Below, piece by piece: positions 9,001 to 17,823 of a DNA stretch of 64,000 nt. How positions within the stretch are numbered: position 1 is the stretch's first letter; the number at the start of each line of letters is the position of its first letter. The translations under genes and the position numbers were made by a program. Source of the DNA: Roseiarcus sp963730555 (GTDB lineage Bacteria; Pseudomonadota; Alphaproteobacteria; Rhizobiales; Beijerinckiaceae); contig CAVSSS010000028.1 of NCBI GenBank assembly GCA_963730555.1, forward strand, positions 62,001 to 126,000, written 5' to 3'. The notes below the pieces were generated by a model, which saw only the letters and a program-made list of their open reading frames with translations, was not told the origin of the DNA and ran no database searches.

Positions 9001-11514
9001 CGCGAGACGGTTGAAGCCTGGCTCCTCGATCCGATAGTCGCCGGCGCGCCGCGCCGGTTCGAAGCCGATCGACCAGGGCGCCTCGTCCTCCTCGCTCACA
9101 TAGAAAAAATGGCCGCGCGCCTGTAAGGGATCGAGCGGCCGGCGAAAAAGGTCGATTGCGAAGCTGCCGCGCTCAGCGCCCATGACAAAAGCCGCGCCTC
9201 TGCCGTCGCGCTGAATCTCGAGCCCCACGGCGCCGTTGTTGAACGCGTAGCGGTCCGGCCGACGCGCGAGTTCAAGCGGCGCGCCATTAAGCCACGGCCC
9301 CGCTGGCCCAACCTTGGCGCGCTCCTTGAGATAGGCCGCGACGGATGCTGCGGCGATCGCTAATCCCGAAGCGGCATAGGCGAGGGCGAGCGTCCTCACT
9401 GCATCAGGCATTGGGGCGGCGCCGCGCGCAAGCGCTTCGCCACCGGTCCAGGCCTTGTCCCACTCGGCGCCGCGTGGGATGTAGAACGGAATGAGCAGCG
9501 GCGCCCAGGTGCCAAAGCGGCGGATGCCGTCGGGAATGGCGCGCGTGCGGCCATTGTGGCCGACGAAGCGCGCCGCCGCCTCGTCGGCGCGGTCGCCGCC
9601 GAGAAACGACAGATTGACCAGGGTCGCGACCCTGAGCCCCATATGGTCGAACCAGATGAGGATTCTCAACCAGTCATAAGCGAGAAGGCCCGTGAACATG
9701 GCCAGGCTGAACTGTCGGAAATCCGTCGGATTCTGGGTGAGGTCGGCGCCGATGGCGACCCCGGTGCGGATCGCGCCGTCCTGATTGTACCAAGTTGGAT
9801 CTGGCGACTGGCGCAGAAACGAGTTGATAACTGGGGCCATCCACAAGCCCCAGCGCAATACGCGCACGCCCTGCTCCACCAGGCCTTCGACCCCTGCTGG
9901 GCTGAGCAGGGTCTTGATCGGACGCAAGCTTCGCCTGAGCGCGGCGTCGAGCAGAACGTAGTTGATCGAGAAGAGCGGCGCAGCGAGCGACCAGTTGATC
10001 ACGCCCGCCACCAACTCGGTCCAAAACAGCCTGACCCCGCCCGCGACCTCGCCGAGATTGATCGAGCCATACTTGTTGAAGATCGGATAGGTGGTGAAAT
10101 CGCCAAGCCTGCGACCGTCGAGCCGATAGTTGACGTCGGCGTAGGCCCAGAACTTGTCGATCACGACATGAACCTGCGGCGTGTCGAAGTACCAGCCGAG
10201 CGCCCCAGCGACCAAGCCGCCGAGCAGAACGCCAAGCGCATAGAGTCGCCAGCTTTGGAGCTTTCGCCGCTCACCGCGGATCACACTCCACGCATCGAAG
10301 GCGAAGTCGACGCCGCCGTAGCAGACCGCGCCGATGGCCGCCATTGCGAGAAAGCGCGCGCCGCCGTCGTAGGCAGCGAGAGAGGCGCGATAAGCGAGCG
10401 CGAGGCCGAGCCCGGCGACAAGCCCGCGCGCGGGTCCTCGTAGATCGCGATAGGCGGCTCTCAACCGTCCGAAGAAAGGAGGCGTTCCATCGGCGCTGCC
10501 CAGGATCGTCTGCCCGAGCGGGAAGAGGAGGGCGCCGAGAAGCGGGCCGATCAGCAGCGAAGCGTTATCGAAAAAGGCGGTCGCGCCGGGCGCGCGCAAG
10601 ATCAGGGCTGCTATGAGTATCAGCCCCATGAACAGCGCGCCGTAAATCGCGCCCTTGATGAAGCCGGTTCGCCAATGTTCCCACACCGGTTCGAAGCGCG
10701 GCGGACGGCCGGCGAGCCAATCGAGCGCGACGCCTGTCAGAAGATAGACGATCGCCCACAAGCCGGCTTGAGCGAGCGCCGCGCAGAGGGCCGAAAAAAA
10801 GATCGCCAGGAACGGCTGGACGACCCATTGCGCCGCATTGGCGAACAGAGGCGTAGCGGCGGCGAGCGCGCCGCTCAGCGCAAACAGAGCGTGCGTCCGC
10901 ACCGACCGCGGCAGGAGATTGACGGTGATCAGATTGATCAGGGTGAGGATCGCCTCGCCGATGAACCACAGGGTCAGCGCGCGTCCGATGGCGACTTGCG
11001 CTGGAAAAGGCAGACTGGCGTGCGCCGTGACGGTTGCGCCGAGTTCGGCCATGTGCCAGTCGGCGCCGACCGTCATGAGCAGGTTGAACAAGAAGGGGAT
11101 TGCGATCAGGCTCGGCGCCTCGATGAGCCTCAATCCGCGAAAGCCGCCAATGAGGGCCAAGATCGAACCGCCCGCATAGACGATCAAGGCGATGACCGCC
11201 CCGGCCGGGTCGAACCGCCAGACGTCCGACCAAGGTCCGGGTAGTTGCCAGAAGCCGAGCGAATCGTTGCGCTGAATCGCGAAGATCGCGAACGCCGCCG
11301 CGTCAATCGCGATGAGCGCGTGCGAATATGGACGCTCGGCGCGCGCCCAGCGTAGGAGCGCCAGACCGGCTGCGCCAGCGATCGCTGCGAGGACCGGCTG
11401 GCGCAGCACGACCGCGGCATAGAAAGCAAGCACCAGCAGCGCCACGCCGCCGAGCCACGAAGGCGCGGCGAACTGGCGCACAAAAGGGCGTGCGTAAGGA
11501 GCCGTCGTCTCCAT
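6069..11514 (-). CDS. Giant membrane-anchored GH94-type (cyclic beta-glucan synthase C-half-like) protein, frameshifted
   Basis: The restored protein is about 1,815 residues. Residues 1 to about 530 form many hydrophobic helices. Two glycosyltransferase-36 beta-supersandwich-like regions follow (about 760-1000 and 1060-1220), then a GH94 (alpha/alpha)6 catalytic domain in the last 560 residues. The GH94 general acid region GDWNDGIDALGRREIG is present, together with ATGYRDQLQDVLPL, WWHHAPGGGTGLGQRTKASD and YSHGATWIVDGF. GH94 enzymes are inverting phosphorylases; in NdvB/Cgs the same domain controls ring size of cyclic beta-1,2-glucan. The GT84 synthase domain of NdvB is not recognisable here, so this may process periplasmic or envelope glucans instead. 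The frame breaks near 7855-7875: SLDDSPNAS passes to ILDEKVGSALLL only by skipping one base. ATG 11514 (METTAPYARP) is the likely start. Confidence 0.8.
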
Positions 11515-11686
11515 GGCTTTCGCGTTCCCTAATCGCCCCCCGGCTTCCTCGCGGATTGCTGAATGAGTTGCAAGCTCATCTTCGCGCTTGCCGACCGCCC
11601 CATAGCGGCCCAATATGGCGCCTATACGCTCCGGCGCGGCTACAATTTGGCCACAGTGCCGGCTGTTCCGCTGGCAGAGGAGACTC

Positions 11687-11917
11687 ATGATCGTTCAACG
11701 ATCGGTGGCGTTCGCCCTTGTGGCCACTCTTCTCGGCGCGGCCGCCCAAGCAGCGGAACTGCCCTCGCAGCGAGGGCAACCCGACAAGTCAAAGAAGGCC
11801 GAATACGTCACGCCGTGCAATGTCGCCGGCTCTCCCGGCGTCCTGGCGGCTGACGGCGTTTGCGTCAGGATCAGCGGCTATGTTTCGTCCCAATTCAGCG
11901 CCGGGCAACTGAAGTAG
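11687..11917 (+). CDS. Small exported protein resembling a porin N-terminus
   Basis: A 76-residue protein with a clear signal peptide (MIVQRSVAFALVATLLGAAA, cleavage near AQA-AE). The mature part contains CNVAGSPGVLAADGVCVRIS followed by GYVSSQF, very like the N-terminal strand of alphaproteobacterial Porin_2 proteins, which have two cysteines and a KISGYV strand. A stop follows at once, so it is either a stand-alone short protein or the stump of a porin gene. It is divergent from the GH94 gene, 172 bases away, and precedes queF by 54 bases. An AGAGGAG ribosome-binding site lies just upstream of the ATG. Confidence 0.6.
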   Translation: MIVQRSVAFALVATLLGAAAQAAELPSQRGQPDKSKKAEYVTPCNVAGSPGVLAADGVCVRISGYVSSQFSAGQLK

Positions 11918-11971
11918 CCGTCATCGCCCCCGGTCTTGCCGGTGAAAGCGGCTTCGGACTAAAGGGGCCGC

Positions 11972-12430
11972 ATGGAAAAACCTAAGCCCGCTCTCGCCCA
12001 TTTGGGGCGACCCTCGCGCATTCCGGACGCGCCCGACGCCAAGACGCTCGACCGCGTCCCCAATCCGCAGAACACCGATTATCTCGTCCGCTTCACCGCG
12101 CCGGAGTTCACCTCGATCTGCCCAGTGACGGGGCAGCCGGATTTTGCCCATCTAGTCATCGACTATGCGCCGGACCACTGGATCGTCGAATCGAAGTCCC
12201 TCAAGCTCTATCTCTCAAGCTTCCGCAATCATGGCGCGTTCCACGAGGATTGCACCGTTCGCATCGGCAAGGACCTTGTCGGGTTGCTCAAGCCTCGATG
12301 GTTCAGGATCGGCGGCTATTGGTTCCCGCGCGGCGGCATGCCGATCGACGTGTTCTGGCAGAGCGGCAAGCCGCCGAAGGGGATCTGGATCCCCGATCAG
12401 GGCGTCGCTCCCTATCGCGGCCGCGGCTGA
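11972..12430 (+). CDS. queF: NADPH-dependent 7-cyano-7-deazaguanine reductase QueF
   Basis: QueF reduces preQ0 to preQ1 in queuosine biosynthesis. The 152-residue length fits the short, unimodular QueF type. The catalytic cysteine lies in FTSICPVTGQPDFA (about residues 47-60), and the substrate-binding ESKSLKLYLSSFRNHGAFHE follows at about 74-93. The C-terminal WFRIGGYWFPRGGMPIDVFW is also typical. Other queuosine genes are not in the window. AAGGGG lies about 6 bases before the ATG. Confidence 0.95.
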   Translation: MEKPKPALAHLGRPSRIPDAPDAKTLDRVPNPQNTDYLVRFTAPEFTSICPVTGQPDFAHLVIDYAPDHWIVESKSLKLYLSSFRNHGAFHEDCTVRIGKDLVGLLKPRWFRIGGYWFPRGGMPIDVFWQSGKPPKGIWIPDQGVAPYRGRG

Positions 12431-12521
12431 CGGAGGATCTTGGCTAAAGGAACAAGGCGATTTGCAGCGCGTTCACACGGCTTCAGGACGCAAAGCGCGT
12501 CCATCCTAATGGAGGCCGCAG

Positions 12522-13082
12522 ATGAACCGTCGTTTTCTTCTTGCCTCGATCGCAACGTTGTCCGCGAGCCGGGTCGTCGCCCAACAGATGAATCCGCCGG
12601 CGCCCGCTCCAAGCGCAGGAACCGACGCTCAGCACAAGCACATCATGGACACAATGGCCGTCGGCTCGCTATCGCTGTTGCTGAGTTGAATAGCCCAGCC
12701 GAAAGTGACCCACCCGCTGCTCAAGCAGTTCGTTCAGTTCGAGATCGCCGAGCAGGAAACGGTCGCCGACGTCTTGAAGGCGATCCAGACGAACGCCGCG
12801 CCGAAAGGCACGATTCAGGCGCCCACGGACGCGGAGCTGATGCAAAATCTTGACGACGCGGGAAAGGCGTCGGTCGAGAAATTGCGCGCCGAGCATGCGG
12901 GAGCCCAATTTGATCGAGACTATATTCGCTATGAAGTCGAGGGGCATCGGAAGCTCCTCGACATCCAGGAAGTTTATCTCAGGGCGCCAGACAATCTCGA
13001 TCAGACCAATGTCGCAAAACTTGCGCGCGGCATGATCAAGGAGCATCTGACCCTGCTCGCCGACATGGACAAGGCGGCCTGA
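12522..13082 (+). pseudogene. DUF4142 exported protein with an in-frame TGA
   Basis: The reading frame from ATG 12522 encodes a signal peptide (MNRRFLLASIATLSASRVVA), a short proline-rich linker and HKHIMDTMAVGSLSLLLS, then meets TGA at 12687-12689. The same frame continues without another stop for 130 codons (IAQPKVTHPLLKQFVQFEIA ... MDKAA). The whole makes a normal 186-residue DUF4142 protein, a four-helix ferritin-like fold of unknown function found in the periplasm. Family members usually have Arg at the stop position (SRIA), so one C-to-T change in CGA explains it. It is either a fresh nonsense mutation or a base error. Downstream GTG at 12705 could allow only an unexported fragment. Confidence 0.75.
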
Positions 13083-13088
13083 GAATTT

Positions 13089-13109
13089 GCGCGGCTCTCT
13101 ACGCCGCGC
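13089..13109. terminator. Hairpin between convergent genes
   Basis: A 7-bp perfect stem (GCGCGGC at 13089-13095 with GCCGCGC at 13103-13109) with a 7-base loop lies just after the DUF4142 stop and overlaps the last codons of the convergent acyltransferase gene. It is followed by GGTTTGTT on the plus strand and AAATTC on the minus strand, weak U-tracts. A bidirectional terminator is plausible. Confidence 0.4.
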
Positions 13110-14065
13110 GGTTTGTTCGCGAAGTCGGCAGCTTTGGCCGCAGCAATGCGCCGATCGTCCGGCGCGGCTTGTCTATGGCGGGTGGGGCGAGCTTCGCCAA
13201 CGCATAGACACGCGCGCGGAGCTCGTCCGCCAGCTTCTGCCGGTCTCGAATTGCCGCAATCGAGGCGAATGGGATCGGCGCGCCGATCGCGACCGGCAGC
13301 GTCGCGCCGATGCGCGACTTCACCTCATGGAAAATAAGCGAGAGCCTCAGCGTCAGGCTCACGTGACTGGCGATTTGGAAAAGGCGGCTGTTCTGGCCGC
13401 CGAACCAGATCGGAACCACGGTCGCTTTCGAGCGCTGGATGAGCTGCGACACGAATGGCTGCCAGCGGCCGTCCACCGCCGGCTTCAGCCCAAGCTTGTC
13501 GGGCGTGGTTGAAATCGCTCCGGCGGGGAAGACCACCACGGCGCCGCCTTTCGCGAGGTGAGCGCGCGCAGCGGCGCGCGAGGCGAGATTGGTTCGTTCC
13601 GCCTCTTCCGTGCCAGAGAAATCGACCGGCAGGATGAACCCCGCCGCCTCCGGCGCGCGCGTGAGCACAATATGGGTAAGGACGACGAAATCGGGCCTCA
13701 CCTTGCTCACGAGCCACGCCATGACGATGCCGTCGAGCACGCCATAGGGGTGATTGGCGACGAACACGACAGGGCCGGTCTTCGGCACGGCCGATAGCGC
13801 GCGGGCGTCATAGCGAGACGTCGAGCTCCAGCGAGCGCACAGCGGCCTCAAAGAAGGTCTCGCCCGCGCGCGGAAAGCGTTGGTTATGCACATACATCCG
13901 CTTGAGCTTCGGCTGGCCAGTCGCTTTCTCGACGAGCCGGATCAGCCCCCGCTTGATCGGCGGGTCGCTCGCGGTCGCGTAACTGAAGAGATACTTGTCC
14001 ATCGCGCTCGTTTTCGCCGGGCCAGCGGACCGAAATATATTGTTCACGCGAACGTCATGTGACAA
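13099..14065 (-). CDS. PlsC-type lysophospholipid acyltransferase, frameshifted
   Basis: The restored protein is about 320 residues. The acyltransferase motif NHPYGVLDG (the NHxxxxD variant) and the later VFPAGAIST block identify the PlsC/glycerol-phosphate acyltransferase superfamily, which transfers acyl groups to lysophospholipids or lipid A precursors at the membrane. The first 85 codons (to SLELDV) and the remainder (RYDARALSAV onward) are in different frames; one base within 13812-13821 must be skipped. The gene starts 8 bases after kdsA on the same strand, suggesting an operon and a possible envelope-lipid role. MSHDVRV at 14065 or MDKYLFSY at 14002 could be the start. Confidence 0.78.
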
Positions 14066-14073
14066 GACCGCCT

Positions 14074-14992
14074 TCAGGCGGTCTCGGGGTTACGCTTAAC
14101 GAGCCGGTCGAAATCCTGCAGTTCGGCAACGAGCGCCTCGAAATCCTTGAGCGGCACCATGTTCGGGCCGTCGGAGGGCGCGTGGTCAGGGTCTTGATGG
14201 GTCTCGATGAAAACCCCCGCCACACCCACCGCTACGGCCGCTCGCGCCAGCACTCTCACGAATGCGCGCTCGCCCCCCGACGCGGTCCCCTGCCCGCCAG
14301 GCTGTTGCACCGAATGGGTCGCGTCGAAGATGACCGGCGCTCCGGTCTCGCGGGACAAAATCGGCAGCGCGCGCATGTCGGAGACAAGCGTGTTGTAGCC
14401 GAAGCTTACGCCCCTTTCCGTCACCAAGAATGTCGGCCAATCCTGCGGCGTCGAGCTTGGCGACGACATGTCTCATGTCCCAGGGCGCGAGAAACTGCCC
14501 CTTCTTGACGTTGACCGGACGTCCTGTCTCAGCCGCCGCGACCAGAAGATCGGTCTGGCGGCAAAGAAAGGCCGGGATCTGCAACGCGTCGACCGCTTGC
14601 GCGACCGGCCCGCATTGGCTGGTTTCATGGACGTCGGTGATCACGGGCAGGCCAAGGGTCTCGCGGATTTCGGCGAAGATCGGCAGCGCCGCCTCGAGGC
14701 CCATCCCGCGCTTGGCCGAGCCCGACGTTCGGTTGGCCTTGTCGAAGGACGACTTGAAGACGAGACCGATTGCGCGGCGCGCCGCGATCTCCTTCAAGGC
14801 TTGAGCCATCTCGAGCGCATGGGCTCGGCTCTCGAGCTGGCAAGGGCCGGCAATGAGCGCAAACGGAAGTTGTGGGCCAAACCGGGCCGCGCGCGGCCCC
14901 TGGCCGATTTGAACGATGGCGTTGTTGCGCAAGGAGATGTCCCGATAGCGGGTTATAACCCGCTTTCGGCTGCGGCTCTTAGCGGGAGGCAA
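14074..14992 (-). CDS. kdsA: 3-deoxy-8-phosphooctulonate (KDO8P) synthase, frameshifted
   Basis: KdsA condenses phosphoenolpyruvate and arabinose-5-phosphate in KDO/lipopolysaccharide synthesis. Diagnostic segments are FALIAGPCQLESRAHALEMA, VFKSSFDKANRTS, LPVITDVHETSQ, FLCRQTDLLVAAAETG and VNVKKGQFLAPWDM. The frame then changes: LDAAGLADI is followed in the next frame by LVTERGVSFGYNTLVSDMRA, PVIFDATHSVQQPGG and GVFIETHQDPDHAPSDGPNM. One base within about 14422-14431 is in excess. All catalytic motifs are intact across the break. The enzyme is normally essential in Gram-negatives, so a sequence error is likelier than loss. The ATG at 14992 gives 305 residues, about 20 more than usual, so a downstream start is possible. 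Confidence 0.93.
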
Positions 14993-15108
14993 GGCTCGAT
15001 GGCAAGCGCGACAGAAGACGATGGCTGACGTGCGCCGCGCGCCTTCATCTAGGGGTCGCCACGCCCGCGCTGGCTCAGGCTCGCGATGACGACTCGATTC
15101 CAGCTACC

Positions 15109-15507
15109 CTACCCCTGCCCCTCCACGGTCTCGCTCGCCGCAAAGTCGATCTCGACCCTCGCGCCGCTTGGGTCGAAGAAAAACAATTGCCAAAGCCCAG
15201 CCGCATGACCGTTCTCGGGCAAACGCCGCAAGTCGTATTTGATTCCGCGCGCCTTTAGTTTGGCGACATAGTCCGAGGGGTCGGTTCCGAAGAAGGCGAT
15301 ATGGTCGAGCACCCCGCCGCCTTCGGGAATGGACGGCCTCTGCACGACGTGCAGCACCGCCTTGCCGTCATTGTAGAGCCAGGCGCCGGGAAAGGAGAAC
15401 GCTGGGCGCGGGCCGGAGGTGAAGCCGAGGATGTCGCTATAGAAAGCGACCGTCTGTTCGGCGTTGGTCGTGAGGATGGTGAAATGATCCATCCGAGCGA
15501 TCGGCAT
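15109..15507 (-). CDS. VOC (glyoxalase/dioxygenase fold) family protein
   Basis: A 132-residue single-domain vicinal-oxygen-chelate protein. The two beta-alpha-beta-beta-beta repeats are recognisable: MDHFTILTTNAEQTVAFYSD at the N-terminus and VLDHIAFFGTDPSDYVAKLK in the middle, with HVVQ and a terminal FFFDPSGARVEIDF. The predicted metal ligands (His near residue 8, His near 53, His near 68 and Glu near 121) are all there. Substrate is unknown; such proteins include glyoxalase I, fosfomycin-resistance and extradiol enzymes. It stands alone, divergent from the ATC hydrolase gene. Confidence 0.82.
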   Translation of the reverse strand: MPIARMDHFTILTTNAEQTVAFYSDILGFTSGPRPAFSFPGAWLYNDGKAVLHVVQRPSIPEGGGVLDHIAFFGTDPSDYVAKLKARGIKYDLRRLPENGHAAGLWQLFFFDPSGARVEIDFAASETVEGQG

Positions 15508-15656
15508 CGGCGTCTCCTCCCTTGCGCGCAGGAAGCGCGCGCCGTCCGGCGCCGCGCCGCCATAACTCGTCGCCTCCTCAGGCGCCTGTCAAGTCGGCGA
15601 CAGAGAACGTTCTCGAATTTGACATCCCCAGCGCGCCCGGCGCACGCTCGCCGCTT

Positions 15657-16160
15657 ATGAACGACAGCCCAAACAAGAGCGCCGACGCCGAGCTCGGCAT
15701 TCTCGCCCGCCGCAGAATTGAGGCCGCGATCATCGCGCCGATTTATGACGAGATGCGTAAGTCGATTGGCGAGAAGAAGGCGCGCGACATCCTGCGCCGC
15801 GCCATCCGCCGCGCCGCGATCGACGCGGGCGCCGAATTCGCTTCGCGCGCGGACCACGGAGCCCACCTCGAGAGCTTCAAGGCGATCCTCCCTCTCTGGA
15901 CGAAGGACGACGCGCTGACGATCGAGGTCATCGACGATAAGCCCGGCGTGTTCGACTTCAATGTCAAGCGCTGCCGCTATGCCGAGACCTATCGCGCCAT
16001 GGGGCTTGGCGACATCGGAGACATCCTGTCCTGCAACCGCAATGGCGCGTTCTGCGAGGGCTACGATTCGCGCATCAAGCTGACCCGGACGCAGACGATC
16101 ATGGGCGGGGCGAGCCATTGCGACTTCCGCTATCGCTCGAGTCCGAAGCCGGGGACTTGA
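15657..16160 (+). CDS. L-2-amino-thiazoline-4-carboxylic acid hydrolase family protein
   Basis: A 167-residue protein of the ATC hydrolase family, named for an enzyme that opens the thiazoline ring on the way to L-cysteine; many members have no tested substrate. Visible family features are the helical N-terminal IEAAIIAPIYDEMRKSIGEK, a strand VIDDKPGVFDFNVKRCRYAE with its CRYAE motif, the LSCNRNGAFCEGYDSRIKLT segment and terminal CDFRYR. The cysteines at CRYAE, LSCN, AFCE and HCDF are candidates for function. ATG 15657 is chosen because the upstream open frame is Arg/Pro-rich and unlike the family. Confidence 0.82.
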   Translation: MNDSPNKSADAELGILARRRIEAAIIAPIYDEMRKSIGEKKARDILRRAIRRAAIDAGAEFASRADHGAHLESFKAILPLWTKDDALTIEVIDDKPGVFDFNVKRCRYAETYRAMGLGDIGDILSCNRNGAFCEGYDSRIKLTRTQTIMGGASHCDFRYRSSPKPGT

Positions 16161-16211
16161 GGCTCCTGCGCGGTATCTTCCTCGATCCCAGCGGGTTGGA
16201 CGGGGGAATTG

Positions 16212-16987
16212 ATGGAACAGCGCTTTGCATTCGATGAGATTGCGAACGTGTACAGGGCGGCGCGTCCCGGCTATCCCGAAGCGCTGATCGAGGATGTTGT
16301 CTCACACGCTGACCTCAAGCAAAGCGATAAGATTCTCGAAGTTGGCTGCGGCACGGGTCAGGCGACGAAGAGTTTCGCCAAGCGCGGCTTCACGATTGTC
16401 GCGATGGATCCAGGGCCTGAAATGCTTCGCGGCGCGCGTGAGGACTTGGCCGGCTTCAGCAATGTTGAGTTTTTAGAGACGACATTTGAAGCATGGCCTG
16501 CGACCCAAGGAAAGTTCCGGCTGATTGTCGCCGCGCAGTCGTGGCACTGGGTGTCCGCGGAGGTGCGGTTTGCGAAAGCCGCAGAGGTGCTGTCGCCTGA
16601 GGGGTCACTCGCGATATTCGGACACGTTCCAGTGGGGCTAACCGCCCCATTACTCGCTCGATTTAAGGAAATCTATCTGCGCCACACCGGTAGGTGGGGT
16701 CCCCCGCCGGAGGCTTGGTATCTACCCAACGGTCCATTCAAAGGATGGTTTGATGAATCGGGAATGTTCGGCCCGGTAACGCTTAAGAGTTACCCTGGAA
16801 ATGGCCGCACACGACATCAAGCTACACGGATTTCTTGCGCACGAAATCGGAGTACCGGATGCTGGAGTCCGCTAAGCGTGAAGAGATGCTTGGTGAAGTT
16901 GCTAAAGCAATTGACGACGGCGGCGGAAGGCTCACGGTGGAGTACGAAACGCATCTCTATATCGCCCACCGTTTAAATCGCGATTGA
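16212..16987 (+). CDS. Class I SAM-dependent methyltransferase, C-terminal frameshift
   Basis: The restored protein is 258 residues and starts MEQRFAFDEIANVYRAARPG. The SAM-binding glycine motif ILEVGCGTGQATKSFA lies at about residues 42-57 and the acidic end of beta 2, IVAMDPGPEML, at about 66-76; post-motif AAQSWHWVS is also typical of the Methyltransf_11 type. Substrate is unknown. After YP the present frame turns into nonsense-like sequence, whereas the +2 frame reads WKWPHTTSSYTDFLRTKSEY and ends IAHRLNRD at 16987. One base is missing around 16794-16797. GGGGGAA before the ATG at 16212 is the ribosome-binding site. Confidence 0.85.
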
Positions 16988-17067
16988 ATAGTTGTGCGAG
17001 TGAGCGGTCGCCGCCGATGGGGTATCAATCTTTGGCGTGCGACCGCGGGGAGACCGGAGTGAAGCGA

Positions 17068-17790
17068 ATGGGGCTCAGGTTTGCTTTGATCGCGTTCCTG
17101 GCGACGCTTGCCGCCGTCTCGCCCGCGCTGTCCGCGGAAACCAGCGCGAGCGGCGGCAATGACCGTTGGGTCGAAGTGACCGGCGAAGGCAGCGTCAGCG
17201 CCGCGCCCGACTTCGCCCGAGTGACGCTCGGCGTGGCGAGCACCGGAAAGAACGCGGGCGAAGCGATGGCGGCGAACGCCAAAGCGGCCAATGCGCTTGT
17301 TTCGCTCATCAAATCGGAGGGCGTCGCTCCCGCCGACATCCAAACCTCCGAGATGTCGATTTCGCCGATGTTCTCGCAAGCCTCGCCGGGCCAACAGACC
17401 GCCCCGACGATCGCCGGCTATAGCGTGAGCAACAACGTGGCTGTGACGCTTCGCGACATCTCACGCCTTGGCGCGCTGCTCGACAAGGCCGTGGCGGCTG
17501 GCGCCAACTCAATTTATGGCGTCGGCTTTGGCCACAATGATCCGAGCGCGCTCCTGGACAAGGCGCGGCCATTGGCCGTGGCCGACGCCAGGCGCAAGGC
17601 TGAGATCTATGCGAACGCTGGAGGCGCCAGAATCGGGCGGCTCATGGTGCTGACGGAAGAAACCGGCCGCCAAGCGCCCATGGCCTTTTCCCGCGCCTAC
17701 GCCGCCAGCGCCTCCGCCCCGACCCCCATCGAGGCGGGCGAGGACAAGCTCACCGTGACCGTCACGGCGCGGTTTGAGCTCACCCAGTGA
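17068..17790 (+). CDS. SIMPL (DUF541) domain periplasmic/outer membrane protein
   Basis: A 240-residue protein with a signal peptide (FALIAFLATLAAVSPALSA) and a DUF541/SIMPL domain occupying nearly all the mature chain. Family features include VTGEGSVSAAPDFARVTLGV near the N-terminus, NAKAANALVSLIKSEGVAPADIQTS as the helix-turn-strand, GYSVSNNVAVTLRDI, and KLTVTVTARFEL at the C-terminus. E. coli YggE and Brucella BP26 are relatives; the latter forms a channel-like hexadecamer. Its precise role is unresolved, with links to oxidative stress. The ATG at 17068 is favoured because it directly opens the signal peptide and follows CCGGAGTGAAGCGA. Confidence 0.88.
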   Translation: MGLRFALIAFLATLAAVSPALSAETSASGGNDRWVEVTGEGSVSAAPDFARVTLGVASTGKNAGEAMAANAKAANALVSLIKSEGVAPADIQTSEMSISPMFSQASPGQQTAPTIAGYSVSNNVAVTLRDISRLGALLDKAVAAGANSIYGVGFGHNDPSALLDKARPLAVADARRKAEIYANAGGARIGRLMVLTEETGRQAPMAFSRAYAASASAPTPIEAGEDKLTVTVTARFELTQ

Positions 17791-17823
17791 GCGGCGGCTT
17801 CGCCCACCGTGTCAAACGAAACG

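Noticed and set aside
12687..12689. Selenocysteine insertion at the TGA of the DUF4142 gene
   Set aside because: Relatives have Arg here, not Cys, and no SECIS-like stem-loop follows the codon.
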